A program made the translations under genes and the position numbers. Shown here piece by piece: positions 1 through 7,714 of a DNA stretch of 64,000 nt (the stretch's first letter is position 1; each line of letters begins with the position of its first letter). A model generated the notes under the pieces. It was not told the origin of the DNA, searched no databases, and was given only the letters and a program-made list of their open reading frames with translations. The DNA is from Arthrobacter sp. Bi83 (GTDB lineage Bacteria > Actinomycetota > Actinomycetes > Actinomycetales > Micrococcaceae): positions 34,360 to 98,359 of the forward strand of contig NZ_CAKKLY010000009.1 in the NCBI RefSeq assembly GCF_918698095.1. Reading direction: 5' to 3'.

Positions 1-112
1 CGATGCCGCTAATGATGGTGATGCCGGAAGCGTAGTGCCCGAGCGTGTCACGGAAAACCCGCGGATCAAACGCCGGTTCAAGGGCCGTCTTCTGGTCCAG
101 AGTGATTGTCAT
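1..112 (-). CDS. Flavin reductase family protein, N-terminal fragment (runs off the window)
   Basis: The gene reads leftward from an ATG at 112 and leaves the window, so only about 37 residues are seen. The stretch FRDTLGHYASGITIISG is the typical N-terminal motif of the FMN-binding split-barrel flavin reductases, which supply reduced FMN to two-component monooxygenases. AAAGGAG lies a good distance upstream of the ATG. It follows a small gene on the same strand after 35 bp and probably shares its transcript. The family call rests on one motif and the partner monooxygenase is not visible. It is a separate gene from the flavin reductase fusion near 38.4-39.3 kb. Confidence 0.7.
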   Translation of the reverse strand, partial: MTITLDQKTALEPAFDPRVFRDTLGHYASGITIISGI

Positions 113-147
113 ATTCCTCAACTCCTTTGTGTGGTGTGGATAGTCGT

Positions 148-399
148 TCATTCGCCGTACATGAGGCCGGCGAGAAATGGTTCAAGTTCAGGGTTGGGCT
201 GCGTACTGCGGGCCATTGACTCCGCAGATTCGTCGCTTGGCTCGATGTAGACGCCCTCCCAGGGAAAGGCGCTGATCTGTCCGGGTGCCACAAGGGCTTG
301 GCGGGCCTCTGCAGTCTGGAAAGACTGGTCGGCTGTTGAAGCGGGGATGGCCCTCCGCTTTGAACGGAAAGTCATGGGCAGTTGGAGCGTGATTGACAT
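148..399 (-). CDS. Small protein of unknown function upstream of the flavin reductase
   Basis: 83 residues beginning MSITLQLPMTF. I use the ATG at 399 rather than an upstream codon at 429 because AAGGAGG sits about 8 bases before it. The sequence is rich in Ala, Ser, Pro and Glu, has no membrane segment or signal peptide, and I do not recognise a family. It lies 35 bp upstream of the flavin reductase fragment on the same strand and is probably its operon partner. The reality of the gene is supported mainly by its ribosome site and position. Confidence 0.5.
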   Translation of the reverse strand: MSITLQLPMTFRSKRRAIPASTADQSFQTAEARQALVAPGQISAFPWEGVYIEPSDESAESMARSTQPNPELEPFLAGLMYGE

Positions 400-714
400 G
401 ACGGCTTCCTCCTTGAAGCGAGCTACCAATAACGTGGACAGGAATCAGGTGTTCTGTGACCCGCCCTTCAGGCCCTTACAACATCAATTCTTTCGTCAGG
501 TGATGTGGCGCACATCGACCGGTTGGGTTTCCGATGGGATGGTCTTTTCCCGACCAAAAGGATGATGCAAGTTCCCCAAAGACTGTGATTTGGTAGGGGC
601 AAGTCAACTTCCGGTAGGGAGGCTCCCCGGCAATATCTGCCTCTGGGTCAAATGACACTAAACATATAGTCAGTGCTTATACCTGAGAACAACTGGCCAG
701 GAGGGCCGCGGCCG
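400..714. other. Intergenic stretch, no gene recognised
   Basis: Only short, overlapping frames are present and none has both a good ribosome site and a recognisable product. It should contain the leftward promoter of the small gene starting at 399, but I cannot assign convincing -35 and -10 boxes. Confidence 0.4.
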
Positions 715-1014
715 ATGACCTTGCCCCAACCCACCCCTAAGCCAATGAAACGCTTCTTCCTGTGGCTCGCATCCTGGCGGATTGAACTGGCCGACATGGA
801 GAGGCCGGGCAAGAAGGAGTGTTCTGACTGCGGACACGACTCTGGGGGAACGGCGGAAAACCTCAATTGGCTCGCCGCACTCAATGGAATCCCAGTCGAA
901 ACCATGCGTGCAACAGAGGAGCGAAACAAGGACGAGCGTTGCGGCTGCACAAACGATGCACACATCAGTTACCGAATTCTAAGTCCCTTCCCCTCACCCA
1001 GTTCCCTTAGCTGA
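715..1014 (+). CDS. Possible small Cys-containing hypothetical protein
   Basis: About 99 residues from an ATG at 715, preceded by GGAGGG about 10 bases upstream. It contains CSDCGH and a later CGC, which could bind metal, and third codon positions are fairly GC-rich. No family is recognised and the Pro/Ser-rich tail looks non-native, so the gene may be a fragment or spurious. It sits just outside the left resolvase module. Confidence 0.3.
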   Translation: MTLPQPTPKPMKRFFLWLASWRIELADMERPGKKECSDCGHDSGGTAENLNWLAALNGIPVETMRATEERNKDERCGCTNDAHISYRILSPFPSPSSLS

Positions 1015-1145
1015 GCTACCACCACCGGTGTTCGATCCAGCCAGCGCAAATACGGGAAAGACATATCGCCCGCCGGCTTGCGCGACGGCACTGCCCCGGT
1101 TCAGGCTGAAGCACACCCCAACCCGACTAAACGGGCCGTTACATC

Positions 1146-1174
1146 TTGACTTTCTTCTGACACGGGCCTAGAAC
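1146..1174 (+). promoter_or_regulatory. Resolvase promoter, left copy
   Basis: TTGACT (1146-1151), 17 bp, TAGAAC (1169-1174). The same boxes, spacing and most flanking bases recur upstream of the second resolvase gene (31961-31989, opposite strand), while the middle of the spacer differs. Conservation of just these elements supports a real promoter; it may overlap a recombinase-binding site. Confidence 0.65.
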
Positions 1175-1205
1175 TCAACCTGACAGTATGAGGGTGGAGG
1201 CGCCG

Positions 1206-1772
1206 GTGACTGGACAGCGGATCGGATACGTCCGCGTGAGCACGCTGGACCAGAACGAGAAACGCCAGCTCGAAGGCCAGGTTCTGGACCGGGTCTTCAC
1301 GGACAAGGCCTCCGGCAGGGACACCGCCCGGCCAGAGCTCACGGAGTTGCTGCGATTCGCCCGCGACGGGGACACCGTGGTTGTGCACAGCATGGACCGG
1401 CTCGCCCGCAACCTCGATGACCTGCGTGCCCTCGTCCAGGGCCTCACCCGTAAGGGCGTGCGCGTGGAGTTCGTCAAAGAGAGACTGGTCTTCACCGGCG
1501 AGGACTCCCCCATGGCGAACCTCATGCTCTCTGTCATGAGTGCGTTCGCTGAATTCGAACGCACCCTGATCAGGGAACGCCAAAGGGAGGGCATCGCCCT
1601 GGCACAGCAGCGGGGCGTCTACAAAGGACGGAAGAAGACTCTCACGCCGGAACGGACGGCCGAGCTCGTTCAACGCTCCGGCAACGGTGTTCCGAAAGCC
1701 GTCCTTGCCCGTGATTACGGGATCAGCCGGGAGACGGTGTACCAGTACCTGCGCCGCGCCAAGCTGGAGTGA
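1206..1772 (+). CDS. Serine recombinase (Tn3-type resolvase family), left copy
   Basis: 188 residues. The N-terminal catalytic domain has YVRVST with the nucleophilic serine at about residue 12, then HSMDRLARN and the E-helix region ending FERTLIRERQREGIA. The C-terminus holds a Hin/resolvase-type helix-turn-helix (VLARDYGISRETVYQYLR). Such enzymes cut and rejoin DNA at res-type sites. I place the start at the GTG at 1206, after GGAGG, because it matches the ATG start of the second copy; an in-frame ATG at 1188 is possible. It is about 92% identical (15 differences in 188) to the copy at 31362-31928, which faces it across the island. No transposase gene accompanies it. Confidence 0.92.
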   Translation: MTGQRIGYVRVSTLDQNEKRQLEGQVLDRVFTDKASGRDTARPELTELLRFARDGDTVVVHSMDRLARNLDDLRALVQGLTRKGVRVEFVKERLVFTGEDSPMANLMLSVMSAFAEFERTLIRERQREGIALAQQRGVYKGRKKTLTPERTAELVQRSGNGVPKAVLARDYGISRETVYQYLRRAKLE

Positions 1773-1801
1773 ACCACTCCCCGGGCCATCGCCGACGCGG
1801 C

Positions 1802-1836
1802 CGTAGCCTGACGGAAGGCCCGATATCGGCGTCATT
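1802..1836 (+). repeat. Degenerate copy of the resolvase-associated repeat
   Basis: Thirty bases after the resolvase stop the sequence CGTAGCCTGACGGAA is followed by a diverged CCG-TATC-CGT pattern. The same block follows the second resolvase gene (31271-31319, opposite strand) and a cleaner copy stands alone at 59790-59836. This is the most diverged of the three. Confidence 0.5.
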
Positions 1837-1933
1837 GAGCACTGCTAAAGCCGTTGCCCACAAGATCTTCCGTCATGTAATCCCCGCTCCCCCTGCGTGA
1901 TGCCGGCTTTGGGCAAAACGTAAATCTAATGAA

Positions 1934-3151
1934 TCATTGATTCAGAATTTGGAACGGGTTGGAGGCGGAATGGCCGCCTTGGACCCGCCTAATAGTTTCC
2001 GGCGTCAGCGTTTGCGAGACAGGCAGGTCTGCCAGTGACTCCTGCTGCATTCCGAGGTCCGCGTAGACAGCATGAAGGCCCGCTACCACGGCCCCCACAG
2101 CGCCGGAAAAGTCACCAAGGGCTGCGGGCAGCAGCCTCGGGGACATCCGCAGGTTGTGTTCAAGGGCGCTCTCATATCGGCCAAGGCTCGACGTCAGTGA
2201 TTTGGCGATGCCTCCCCCGAGCACAATGATGTTCGGCTCGCAAGAGACCGTGATGGCCGTCAGTGCAATCAGAAGAGCATGATCGAAGTGTGCACGCAGG
2301 GTTTCAATCCCGCCCTTGTCCTTCTCAACGAAAAGTTCCGCGGGACTCAGCAGCGCAACACCTGCTTCAGCAGCCCTCCGCAGTATTCCCGGACCCGTAA
2401 GCATGTGTTCGAGTTTTGTACCAAGCGGACCCACTGGGAGTTGGCCAAATTCTCCTACAAGGCCCCTATCTCCCTGGAGGACCTTCCCATCGATGGCGAT
2501 CCCTGCACCGAGCCCTGTTCCGAGGGTCAGCATCGCAGCGGTCGGCGATGTCCGTGCGGCCCCGAATCTTTGCTCGCCGAGGAGGGCCAGGTTTGCGTCA
2601 TTGTCTATCATGACGACCTTCTGGACCGCTGCCTCAAACCTTTGCAGAAAGCGGGGGTCTTCCACCTGCGTCAGGTGGTGGGCGTTGGAGATAGATCTGT
2701 CGATGCGGCCGACCGCTCCTGGGAGACCTAGGCAGACGGCGCCTACGAGCCGCCAGTTACTACCAGCGGCCGAGCGCACCTCCGCCGCCAACCATTCAGC
2801 GAGATCCGGGGCGTTCAGGGCCGAGGGGGTGGCCACGTCAAGCGCCAGGATCGGGTTGGCCAGAAGATCGGCAACAATAATGCGGGTGTTCGAGGCACCT
2901 AGGTCTATGCCGACGACGTACGACCGGCCCGCGACGACGTCCAGAAGCACGGCTCGGCGGCCCCTGTTTTCGGACACGATTTCCGAGCCTTCGAGCAGAA
3001 GTCCTTCGTCAATCAGCGAGTCAACGGCCCGCGTGACAGTTGCCGTGGAAATGCCGGTGGCTTCAGCGATCTGTTTTCTGCTCGCTGGGGCCAGCCGGAA
3101 GACCTCGGCCAGCACGGTGCCACGATTCATCATCCTCGTGCTTTGAACCAT
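1934..3151 (-). CDS. ROK-family transcriptional regulator with N-terminal winged helix
   Basis: About 405 residues from the ATG at 3151 (GAGGAT just upstream). The N-terminal 60 residues hold a MarR-like helix-turn-helix (RKQIAEATGISTATVTRAVDSLIDEG). The rest is a ROK sugar-kinase fold with VVGIDLGASNTR near the phosphate-binding start and LTLGTGLGAGI, as in NagC/Mlc/XylR-type repressors that release DNA on binding a sugar. The usual ROK zinc-binding Cys cluster is not visible, as expected for a sensor that is not a kinase. It is divergent from the ABC-importer operon and separated by a 240-bp spacer with a palindrome, so it probably controls that operon. Confidence 0.88.
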   Translation of the reverse strand: MVQSTRMMNRGTVLAEVFRLAPASRKQIAEATGISTATVTRAVDSLIDEGLLLEGSEIVSENRGRRAVLLDVVAGRSYVVGIDLGASNTRIIVADLLANPILALDVATPSALNAPDLAEWLAAEVRSAAGSNWRLVGAVCLGLPGAVGRIDRSISNAHHLTQVEDPRFLQRFEAAVQKVVMIDNDANLALLGEQRFGAARTSPTAAMLTLGTGLGAGIAIDGKVLQGDRGLVGEFGQLPVGPLGTKLEHMLTGPGILRRAAEAGVALLSPAELFVEKDKGGIETLRAHFDHALLIALTAITVSCEPNIIVLGGGIAKSLTSSLGRYESALEHNLRMSPRLLPAALGDFSGAVGAVVAGLHAVYADLGMQQESLADLPVSQTLTPETIRRVQGGHSASNPFQILNQ

Positions 3152-3256
3152 CGAGATCCTCGTAGTTTTGGAATCAGCATGAAGTAAAAGATACCCGAGA
3201 TCACTACTTTTCCACCACCCCAAGCACATTTTCCAAATATTTTCCCATCGCAGCCC

Positions 3257-3286
3257 TTGACTTTGATTGCACTCTGAAATCAAAAT
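3257..3286 (+). promoter_or_regulatory. Promoter with overlapping palindrome, candidate ROK operator
   Basis: TTGACT (3257-3262) is followed by a weak -10 around 3280-3286. The inverted repeat TTTGATT (3262-3268) / AATCAAA (3278-3284), separated by 9 bases, covers the spacer and the -10, which is a classic repression geometry. It lies between the ROK regulator and the importer operon. Operator function is inferred from position and symmetry. Confidence 0.5.
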
Positions 3287-3390
3287 GGATGAACACGTCA
3301 AGGGCGACTCCGTCCAGAGGTCCGGACTCCAGCGACTGGGTGCCATGGCATCGTCCCCTGACAAGCAGCTCAAGGAAGGTCAAGGACCCG

Positions 3391-4524
3391 ATGGAAACAC
3401 TCACACTCACAAGACGGCGCCAGATGCGGTGGCTCGTCGCCGGCGCAATGGCGCTGGCACTCTCACTAACCGGCTGCTCCGGCCCCGGGGCAGCACCCGG
3501 GGCGGGAGCTCCGGCCACACAGGCAACTGAGCCCAGCCTCGCATTCGTTGGCCCCAACGGCGAAAAGCCAGGCAAGCTCGCTGACCTCGTGCTGACCGCT
3601 GACGAAAAGGCCAAAGTCAAGAGCGGCAACTACACGGCCGCGTTCGTTTGGCACACGTCCTCGGAGTTTGTTTCCGCAGTTGAAAAGGGCGCCCGTGAGC
3701 AGTTCAAGGACCTGGGGATCAAAGTCGTAGCGAGCACGCAGGCCGGCTTCGACGCTGCCACGCAGGCCAACAACCTTCAGACAGTGCTGGCATTGAACCC
3801 CGACATCATCGTCACGATCGCAGTGGACCCGGTTTCGGCGGAAGCGACATTCAAGCCGGCAGTCGAGAAGGGGATCAAGCTCGTCATCATGACCACGCCC
3901 CCCGCGCACTACAAGGCGGGGCAGCAGTTCGTGTCCATCGTGACGGAATCGCTTACTGAAGCCGGCAAGCTGAACGCCACAATCCTCGGAGACGCACTCG
4001 GCGGCCAAGGCGACATCGGCTACATGTACCACGATGCCGACTTCTGGTTCACCAACCAGCGCGACAAGGCTTTCAAGGCTTGGACGTCCTACCTCTACCC
4101 CAACGAGAAGATCGTCGCCGAGGAGGGCTTCACTGACGAATCAAAGACCCAGGAGATCGCCGCGGCGATGATAGCGCGCCACCCGGACCTGAAGGGCATC
4201 TACGTCCCGTGGGCAACTGCCGCCCAAGGTGTGCTCGCCGCCCTTCGCGACGCCGGCCGATCCGATGTCAAGGTAGTGACCAACGACCTCGACGCCACCC
4301 TTGCAGCCGACATGGCGCGGGACGGCAATGCGGCCGGCCTCGTGGGCAACAGCTCCATCTCTATTGGCAAGGGACTGGCCATCGCCTCCGCCTACGGCGT
4401 GCTGAATAAGCAGGCGCCTGCGCTCGTGGCTGCGACTCCGACGGGGATCACCAAGGACAACCTGGCCCAGGGCTGGAAGGACGATTACGGCACCGAACCG
4501 CCGTCGAGCGTCACGGGGAAGTGA
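3391..4524 (+). CDS. Sugar ABC transporter substrate-binding lipoprotein (RbsB-like)
   Basis: About 377 residues from the ATG at 3391. It has an Arg-rich n-region, a hydrophobic core and the lipobox LTGC, so it should be a lipid-anchored exported protein. The mature part is a periplasmic-binding-protein type 1 domain (LNPDIIVTIAVDPVSAEATFKPAVEKGIKLV; later HPDLKGIYVPWATAAQGVLAAL), the fold of ribose/galactose/autoinducer-type binders. It heads an operon with a cognate permease (6727) and ATPase (8945), but enzymes are interspersed among the transporter genes. An upstream in-frame start at 3289 would add an unlikely hydrophilic leader. Confidence 0.88.
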   Translation: METLTLTRRRQMRWLVAGAMALALSLTGCSGPGAAPGAGAPATQATEPSLAFVGPNGEKPGKLADLVLTADEKAKVKSGNYTAAFVWHTSSEFVSAVEKGAREQFKDLGIKVVASTQAGFDAATQANNLQTVLALNPDIIVTIAVDPVSAEATFKPAVEKGIKLVIMTTPPAHYKAGQQFVSIVTESLTEAGKLNATILGDALGGQGDIGYMYHDADFWFTNQRDKAFKAWTSYLYPNEKIVAEEGFTDESKTQEIAAAMIARHPDLKGIYVPWATAAQGVLAALRDAGRSDVKVVTNDLDATLAADMARDGNAAGLVGNSSISIGKGLAIASAYGVLNKQAPALVAATPTGITKDNLAQGWKDDYGTEPPSSVTGK

Positions 4525-4531
4525 CCCGGCA

Positions 4532-4573
4532 CTGATTCCGGGCCCGGCGGAAAAGCGCTGGGCCCGGAATCAG
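4532..4573 (+). terminator. Perfect 14-bp hairpin between binding-protein and lactonase genes
   Basis: CTGATTCCGGGCCC (4532-4545) pairs perfectly with GGGCCCGGAATCAG (4560-4573) around a 14-base loop, 8 bases after the binding-protein stop. There is no run of T after it, so partial termination or protection of the upstream mRNA is more likely than a full stop; the operon appears to continue. Confidence 0.65.
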
Positions 4574-4661
4574 AAAAGGGTGAACCCCGTTGGCCAATGA
4601 CGCGCCACATGCCCACATCACTAAGGCCCAACCTACGGGCACCTCTATAAAGGAAACTCCC

Positions 4662-5735
4662 ATGGCACAATTTGTGCAGACCGTACTCGGTCCGGTCGAC
4701 CCGGCCAGACTTGGAAAAATCCTCCACCACGAACACCTCACATCCCTGGTCCCTGGACCATGGCTGTCAGGTGGACGTCCGGAGACGCTCGCTGATCCGC
4801 ACCGGCTGGTGGTTTCGCCGACCGACCCCGCCTATGCAGACGACCAGGTGTGCCAAGCCGTCGGTGCCCTTAGCGGGCTCAAGGACTTAGGCTTCGACAC
4901 GGTTGTGGACCTAAGCCCCTACAGCGTCGTCGGCCGCTCGGCGCTGGGCGAAAACCTGAACATCCTGCAGCGCGTATCGGAGCAGTCCAAGGTGCACATC
5001 GTGGCGGGAAGCTCCGTCTACCTGGAGCCTTACAGCCCGGTCTGGACCGCCGAGGCGTCCCTCGAGCAGATGACGGAGCGGTTCACCCTGGACGTCTCCA
5101 CGGGGATCGGTTCCACGTCGATCAAAGCCGGCGTCCTGGGTGAACAGGCCACGGGACTGAACGAAATCACAGCCCACGAAGAGAAGTGTCTTCGTGCTGC
5201 CGCGCGTGCGCACCAAGCCACAGGCGTGTCGCTGGTGACGCACACTACACACGGGACGATGGCCCTTGAGCAGATCCAGATACTGAATGAGGAGGGGGCC
5301 GATCTCAGCCGTGTGGTCATCGGGCATATGGACATCCAGCCCGAGTTCGAGTACCTGCTCAAGGTGCTGGACACCGGAGTCAACATCGCCTTCGACACCA
5401 TCGGCAAGGAATTCTGGGACTTCGTACTGGAGCCCGGCCCCGCCCAGCCGACCGAAGGCGAATACTCCAAAAGGGCCTACTACCGCTCCGACGCGAGCAG
5501 GGCAGCACACCTGGCCGACCTGTCCGACAGGGGCTACGCAGGGCAAATTCTGCTCTCCCAGGATCTCACCGGCGCCGAGGTCTACCTCAACCCCAGAACC
5601 CACGGAGAGTGGGGTTACAACTACCTTGGCGCGGCCTTCATCCCGATGGCAGCCGAACTGGGACTGTCACAGGCCCATGCCGATCTGATGCTGCGGGATA
5701 ATCCGCTCCGGCTCCTGACGCAGGAGGCGCCATGA
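4662..5735 (+). CDS. Phosphotriesterase-family metal hydrolase (probable lactonase, YhfV/Php-like)
   Basis: 357 residues from the ATG at 4662 (AAAGGA upstream). The binuclear-metal ligands of the family are all recognisable: HxH at about 23/25, a carboxylatable lysine in TSIKAGVLGE at about 155, histidines at about 194 (VTHTT) and 222 (IGHMD), and an aspartate at about 301 (SQDLT). Characterised relatives hydrolyse lactones or esters. The gene overlaps the ROK kinase by 4 bp. Together with the YhfX-like protein encoded downstream, it recalls the E. coli yhf locus, which also has both proteins. The substrate is unknown; a sugar lactone is the natural guess in this operon. Confidence 0.85.
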   Translation: MAQFVQTVLGPVDPARLGKILHHEHLTSLVPGPWLSGGRPETLADPHRLVVSPTDPAYADDQVCQAVGALSGLKDLGFDTVVDLSPYSVVGRSALGENLNILQRVSEQSKVHIVAGSSVYLEPYSPVWTAEASLEQMTERFTLDVSTGIGSTSIKAGVLGEQATGLNEITAHEEKCLRAAARAHQATGVSLVTHTTHGTMALEQIQILNEEGADLSRVVIGHMDIQPEFEYLLKVLDTGVNIAFDTIGKEFWDFVLEPGPAQPTEGEYSKRAYYRSDASRAAHLADLSDRGYAGQILLSQDLTGAEVYLNPRTHGEWGYNYLGAAFIPMAAELGLSQAHADLMLRDNPLRLLTQEAP

Positions 5736-6730
5736 GCACCGGCTCAAATCGTGCCGTCAAAGATGCGGCCTACGTGGTGGGCGTTGATCTCGGTGGGACA
5801 AAGATCAGGGCCGGCATTGCCAGCGAAACCGGGACCATCCTGGCTGACCGGAAGGTGCCCACCAACGCCGGAGGCGTCAATGTTATTGAACAGATTGTCG
5901 GCCTCGTCCGTGAGTTGTGCGCAGTCGTCGGCGCCGGCACCGATCAGGTCGCGGCGACCGGCATCGGCGGTGCCGGAGTTCCAGACAGCTCCGGGGAGAA
6001 CTTCGACCAGGCCCCCAACCTTGCGGGACTGCGGGACGTGCCTTTTGCGCAGGACCTCATGCAGAGGCTCGGGCATCCCGTGATCATCGAGAATGACGTC
6101 AATGTCGCCGCTCTCGGAGAATTGCACTACGGCCTCGGACTCGGCCACTCTGACTTCGTCTTCGTGTCCGTCGGTACCGGGATCGGCATGGGCATCGTGG
6201 CGGACGGCCGGCTCATACGCGGTGCCAGCGGGGCGGCAGGGGAAATCGGTTACCTTCCCTTCGGAACGGACCCATTGACCGCGGAAAACCAGGTGCGTGG
6301 CCCGTTGGAGGAAGCGGTAGCAGGCGACGCACTGGCACGCCGGTACGAGATGGCTACAGGGTACAGAATCTCCACCCGGGAGATCTTTGCGAAGGCCCAG
6401 GACGGTGACACACACGCGCTGGCCGCCATCGACGATGAGGCACGATGGCTCGCCGCGGCCCTCGTCGCAGTCAACGCGGTCCTCAACCCGGAAGTTTTCG
6501 TGATCGGCGGCGGCATCGGCAGCAGGAAGGAGCTGTTGCCCCACCTCCACACCTGGCTGACCCGCCACGGAGTGTCTTCACTCGATATCCGCATCAGCGA
6601 ACTCGGCCACCGCGCACCAGTAGCCGGCGCGGTCCGGCTCGCACTCGCGGCCGCCAAAACCGGACTGCCCAGCCCTACCGAGACCGTCTCCGCACTGCAC
6701 GGCCCTGCTCAGAAAGGACACACACCGTGA
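5732..6730 (+). CDS. ROK-family sugar kinase
   Basis: 332 residues. VVGVDLGGTKIRAGI is the N-terminal phosphate-binding signature, ENDVN carries the catalytic aspartate, and VSVGTGIGMGIV plus GASGAAGEIGY are the ROK signature region. The Cys-rich zinc motif of glucokinases is absent (LPFGTDPLTAENQVRGPLEE follows instead). That is common among actinobacterial ROK proteins and makes the sugar hard to predict. It overlaps both neighbours by 4 bp, so it is translationally coupled to the lactonase and permease genes. It probably phosphorylates the imported sugar or its derivative. Confidence 0.85.
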   Translation: MSTGSNRAVKDAAYVVGVDLGGTKIRAGIASETGTILADRKVPTNAGGVNVIEQIVGLVRELCAVVGAGTDQVAATGIGGAGVPDSSGENFDQAPNLAGLRDVPFAQDLMQRLGHPVIIENDVNVAALGELHYGLGLGHSDFVFVSVGTGIGMGIVADGRLIRGASGAAGEIGYLPFGTDPLTAENQVRGPLEEAVAGDALARRYEMATGYRISTREIFAKAQDGDTHALAAIDDEARWLAAALVAVNAVLNPEVFVIGGGIGSRKELLPHLHTWLTRHGVSSLDIRISELGHRAPVAGAVRLALAAAKTGLPSPTETVSALHGPAQKGHTP

Positions 6731-7701
6731 GCACCACAACTCTAGCGAAACCAAATTTCCTCACCCACGTCAAGGAGATGAACTGGAGCAACTACGTCGT
6801 CTACATCGGATTCGCGCTCGTGTTCCTGTTCTTTGCAGTGACACAGACGGCGTACTTCCTCAACGCGACTAACCTGCTCAACATCGTGATCCAGGCAGCA
6901 CCGATCACGATCATGGCGATCGGCATGGTCTTCGTGCTGAGTACAGGCGAAATCGACCTCTCCATCGGCTCGACCGTAGCACTGTCTGCGTTGACAACCG
7001 GCGTCGTCCTTCAAGGAACCGGGCAGTTTTGGATCGGCGCTCTGGCCGGGCTGGGGGTCGGCATCATTGTCGGGCTCGTCAACGGCTTCTTCATCACGAT
7101 GGTCCGTCTTCCCTCATTCCTGGTGACTCTGGCCACGATGGGCCTGATCGCCGGCCTCGCCCGACAGCTAACAGACCTCCAATCGGTACCTGTGACAGAC
7201 CGCGCCTTCGTCTGGCTCTTCGGCGGCGGTGATCTTCTCGGGTTGCCGATCATGCTGTGGTGGACGGTCTTGGCGGTCCTCGTCGGCTGGCACCTGCTAC
7301 GGCAGCGCCGGTATGGCGCCCACGTTCTGGCCGTGGGCAACAGCGCGTCGGCAGCCCGGGTGAGCGGCATCAAGGTCAACCGCATCCGGCTGATGGTCTT
7401 CGTCGGTAGCGCCATGGCCGCGGCCCTCGCCGGTCTCCTGTACGCCGGCCGCCTGCACGGCGCCCGCTACACCCTGGGTGAAACCGACCTGATGACAGTC
7501 ATCGCGGCTGCCATCGTCGGCGGCACCAGCCTGTTTGGCGGCAAGGGGACGGTCATCGGTGCCCTGATCGGCAGCCTCCTCATGAGCATGATCAACAACG
7601 GACTCATTCTCGCCGGCCTCAACGTCTCCCAGCAGATGATCGTCCGCGGCCTGATCATCCTCGTTGCGGTCTCCTTCTCCCTCCGCGGCAAGAAAAGCTA
7701 G
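6727..7701 (+). CDS. Sugar ABC transporter permease (RbsC-like)
   Basis: 324 residues from the GTG at 6727 (AAAGGA upstream, 4-bp overlap with the kinase). There are 8-10 hydrophobic segments, and the family stretch VLSTGEIDLSIGSTVALSA identifies a BPD_transp_2 permease of the ribose/galactofuranose/autoinducer type. IVGGTSLFGGKGTVIGALIGSLLMSMINNG near the end is the other conserved block. An inner-membrane protein expected to work with the binding protein at 3391 and the ATPase at 8945. Confidence 0.92.
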   Translation: MSTTTLAKPNFLTHVKEMNWSNYVVYIGFALVFLFFAVTQTAYFLNATNLLNIVIQAAPITIMAIGMVFVLSTGEIDLSIGSTVALSALTTGVVLQGTGQFWIGALAGLGVGIIVGLVNGFFITMVRLPSFLVTLATMGLIAGLARQLTDLQSVPVTDRAFVWLFGGGDLLGLPIMLWWTVLAVLVGWHLLRQRRYGAHVLAVGNSASAARVSGIKVNRIRLMVFVGSAMAAALAGLLYAGRLHGARYTLGETDLMTVIAAAIVGGTSLFGGKGTVIGALIGSLLMSMINNGLILAGLNVSQQMIVRGLIILVAVSFSLRGKKS

Positions 7702-7714
7702 AGAAAGGATCCCC

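Noticed and set aside
1101..1835. Long minus-strand frame (244 residues) opposite the resolvase
   Set aside because: It is the antisense shadow of the resolvase gene; a similar shadow appears opposite the second copy, and the translation has no protein-family character.
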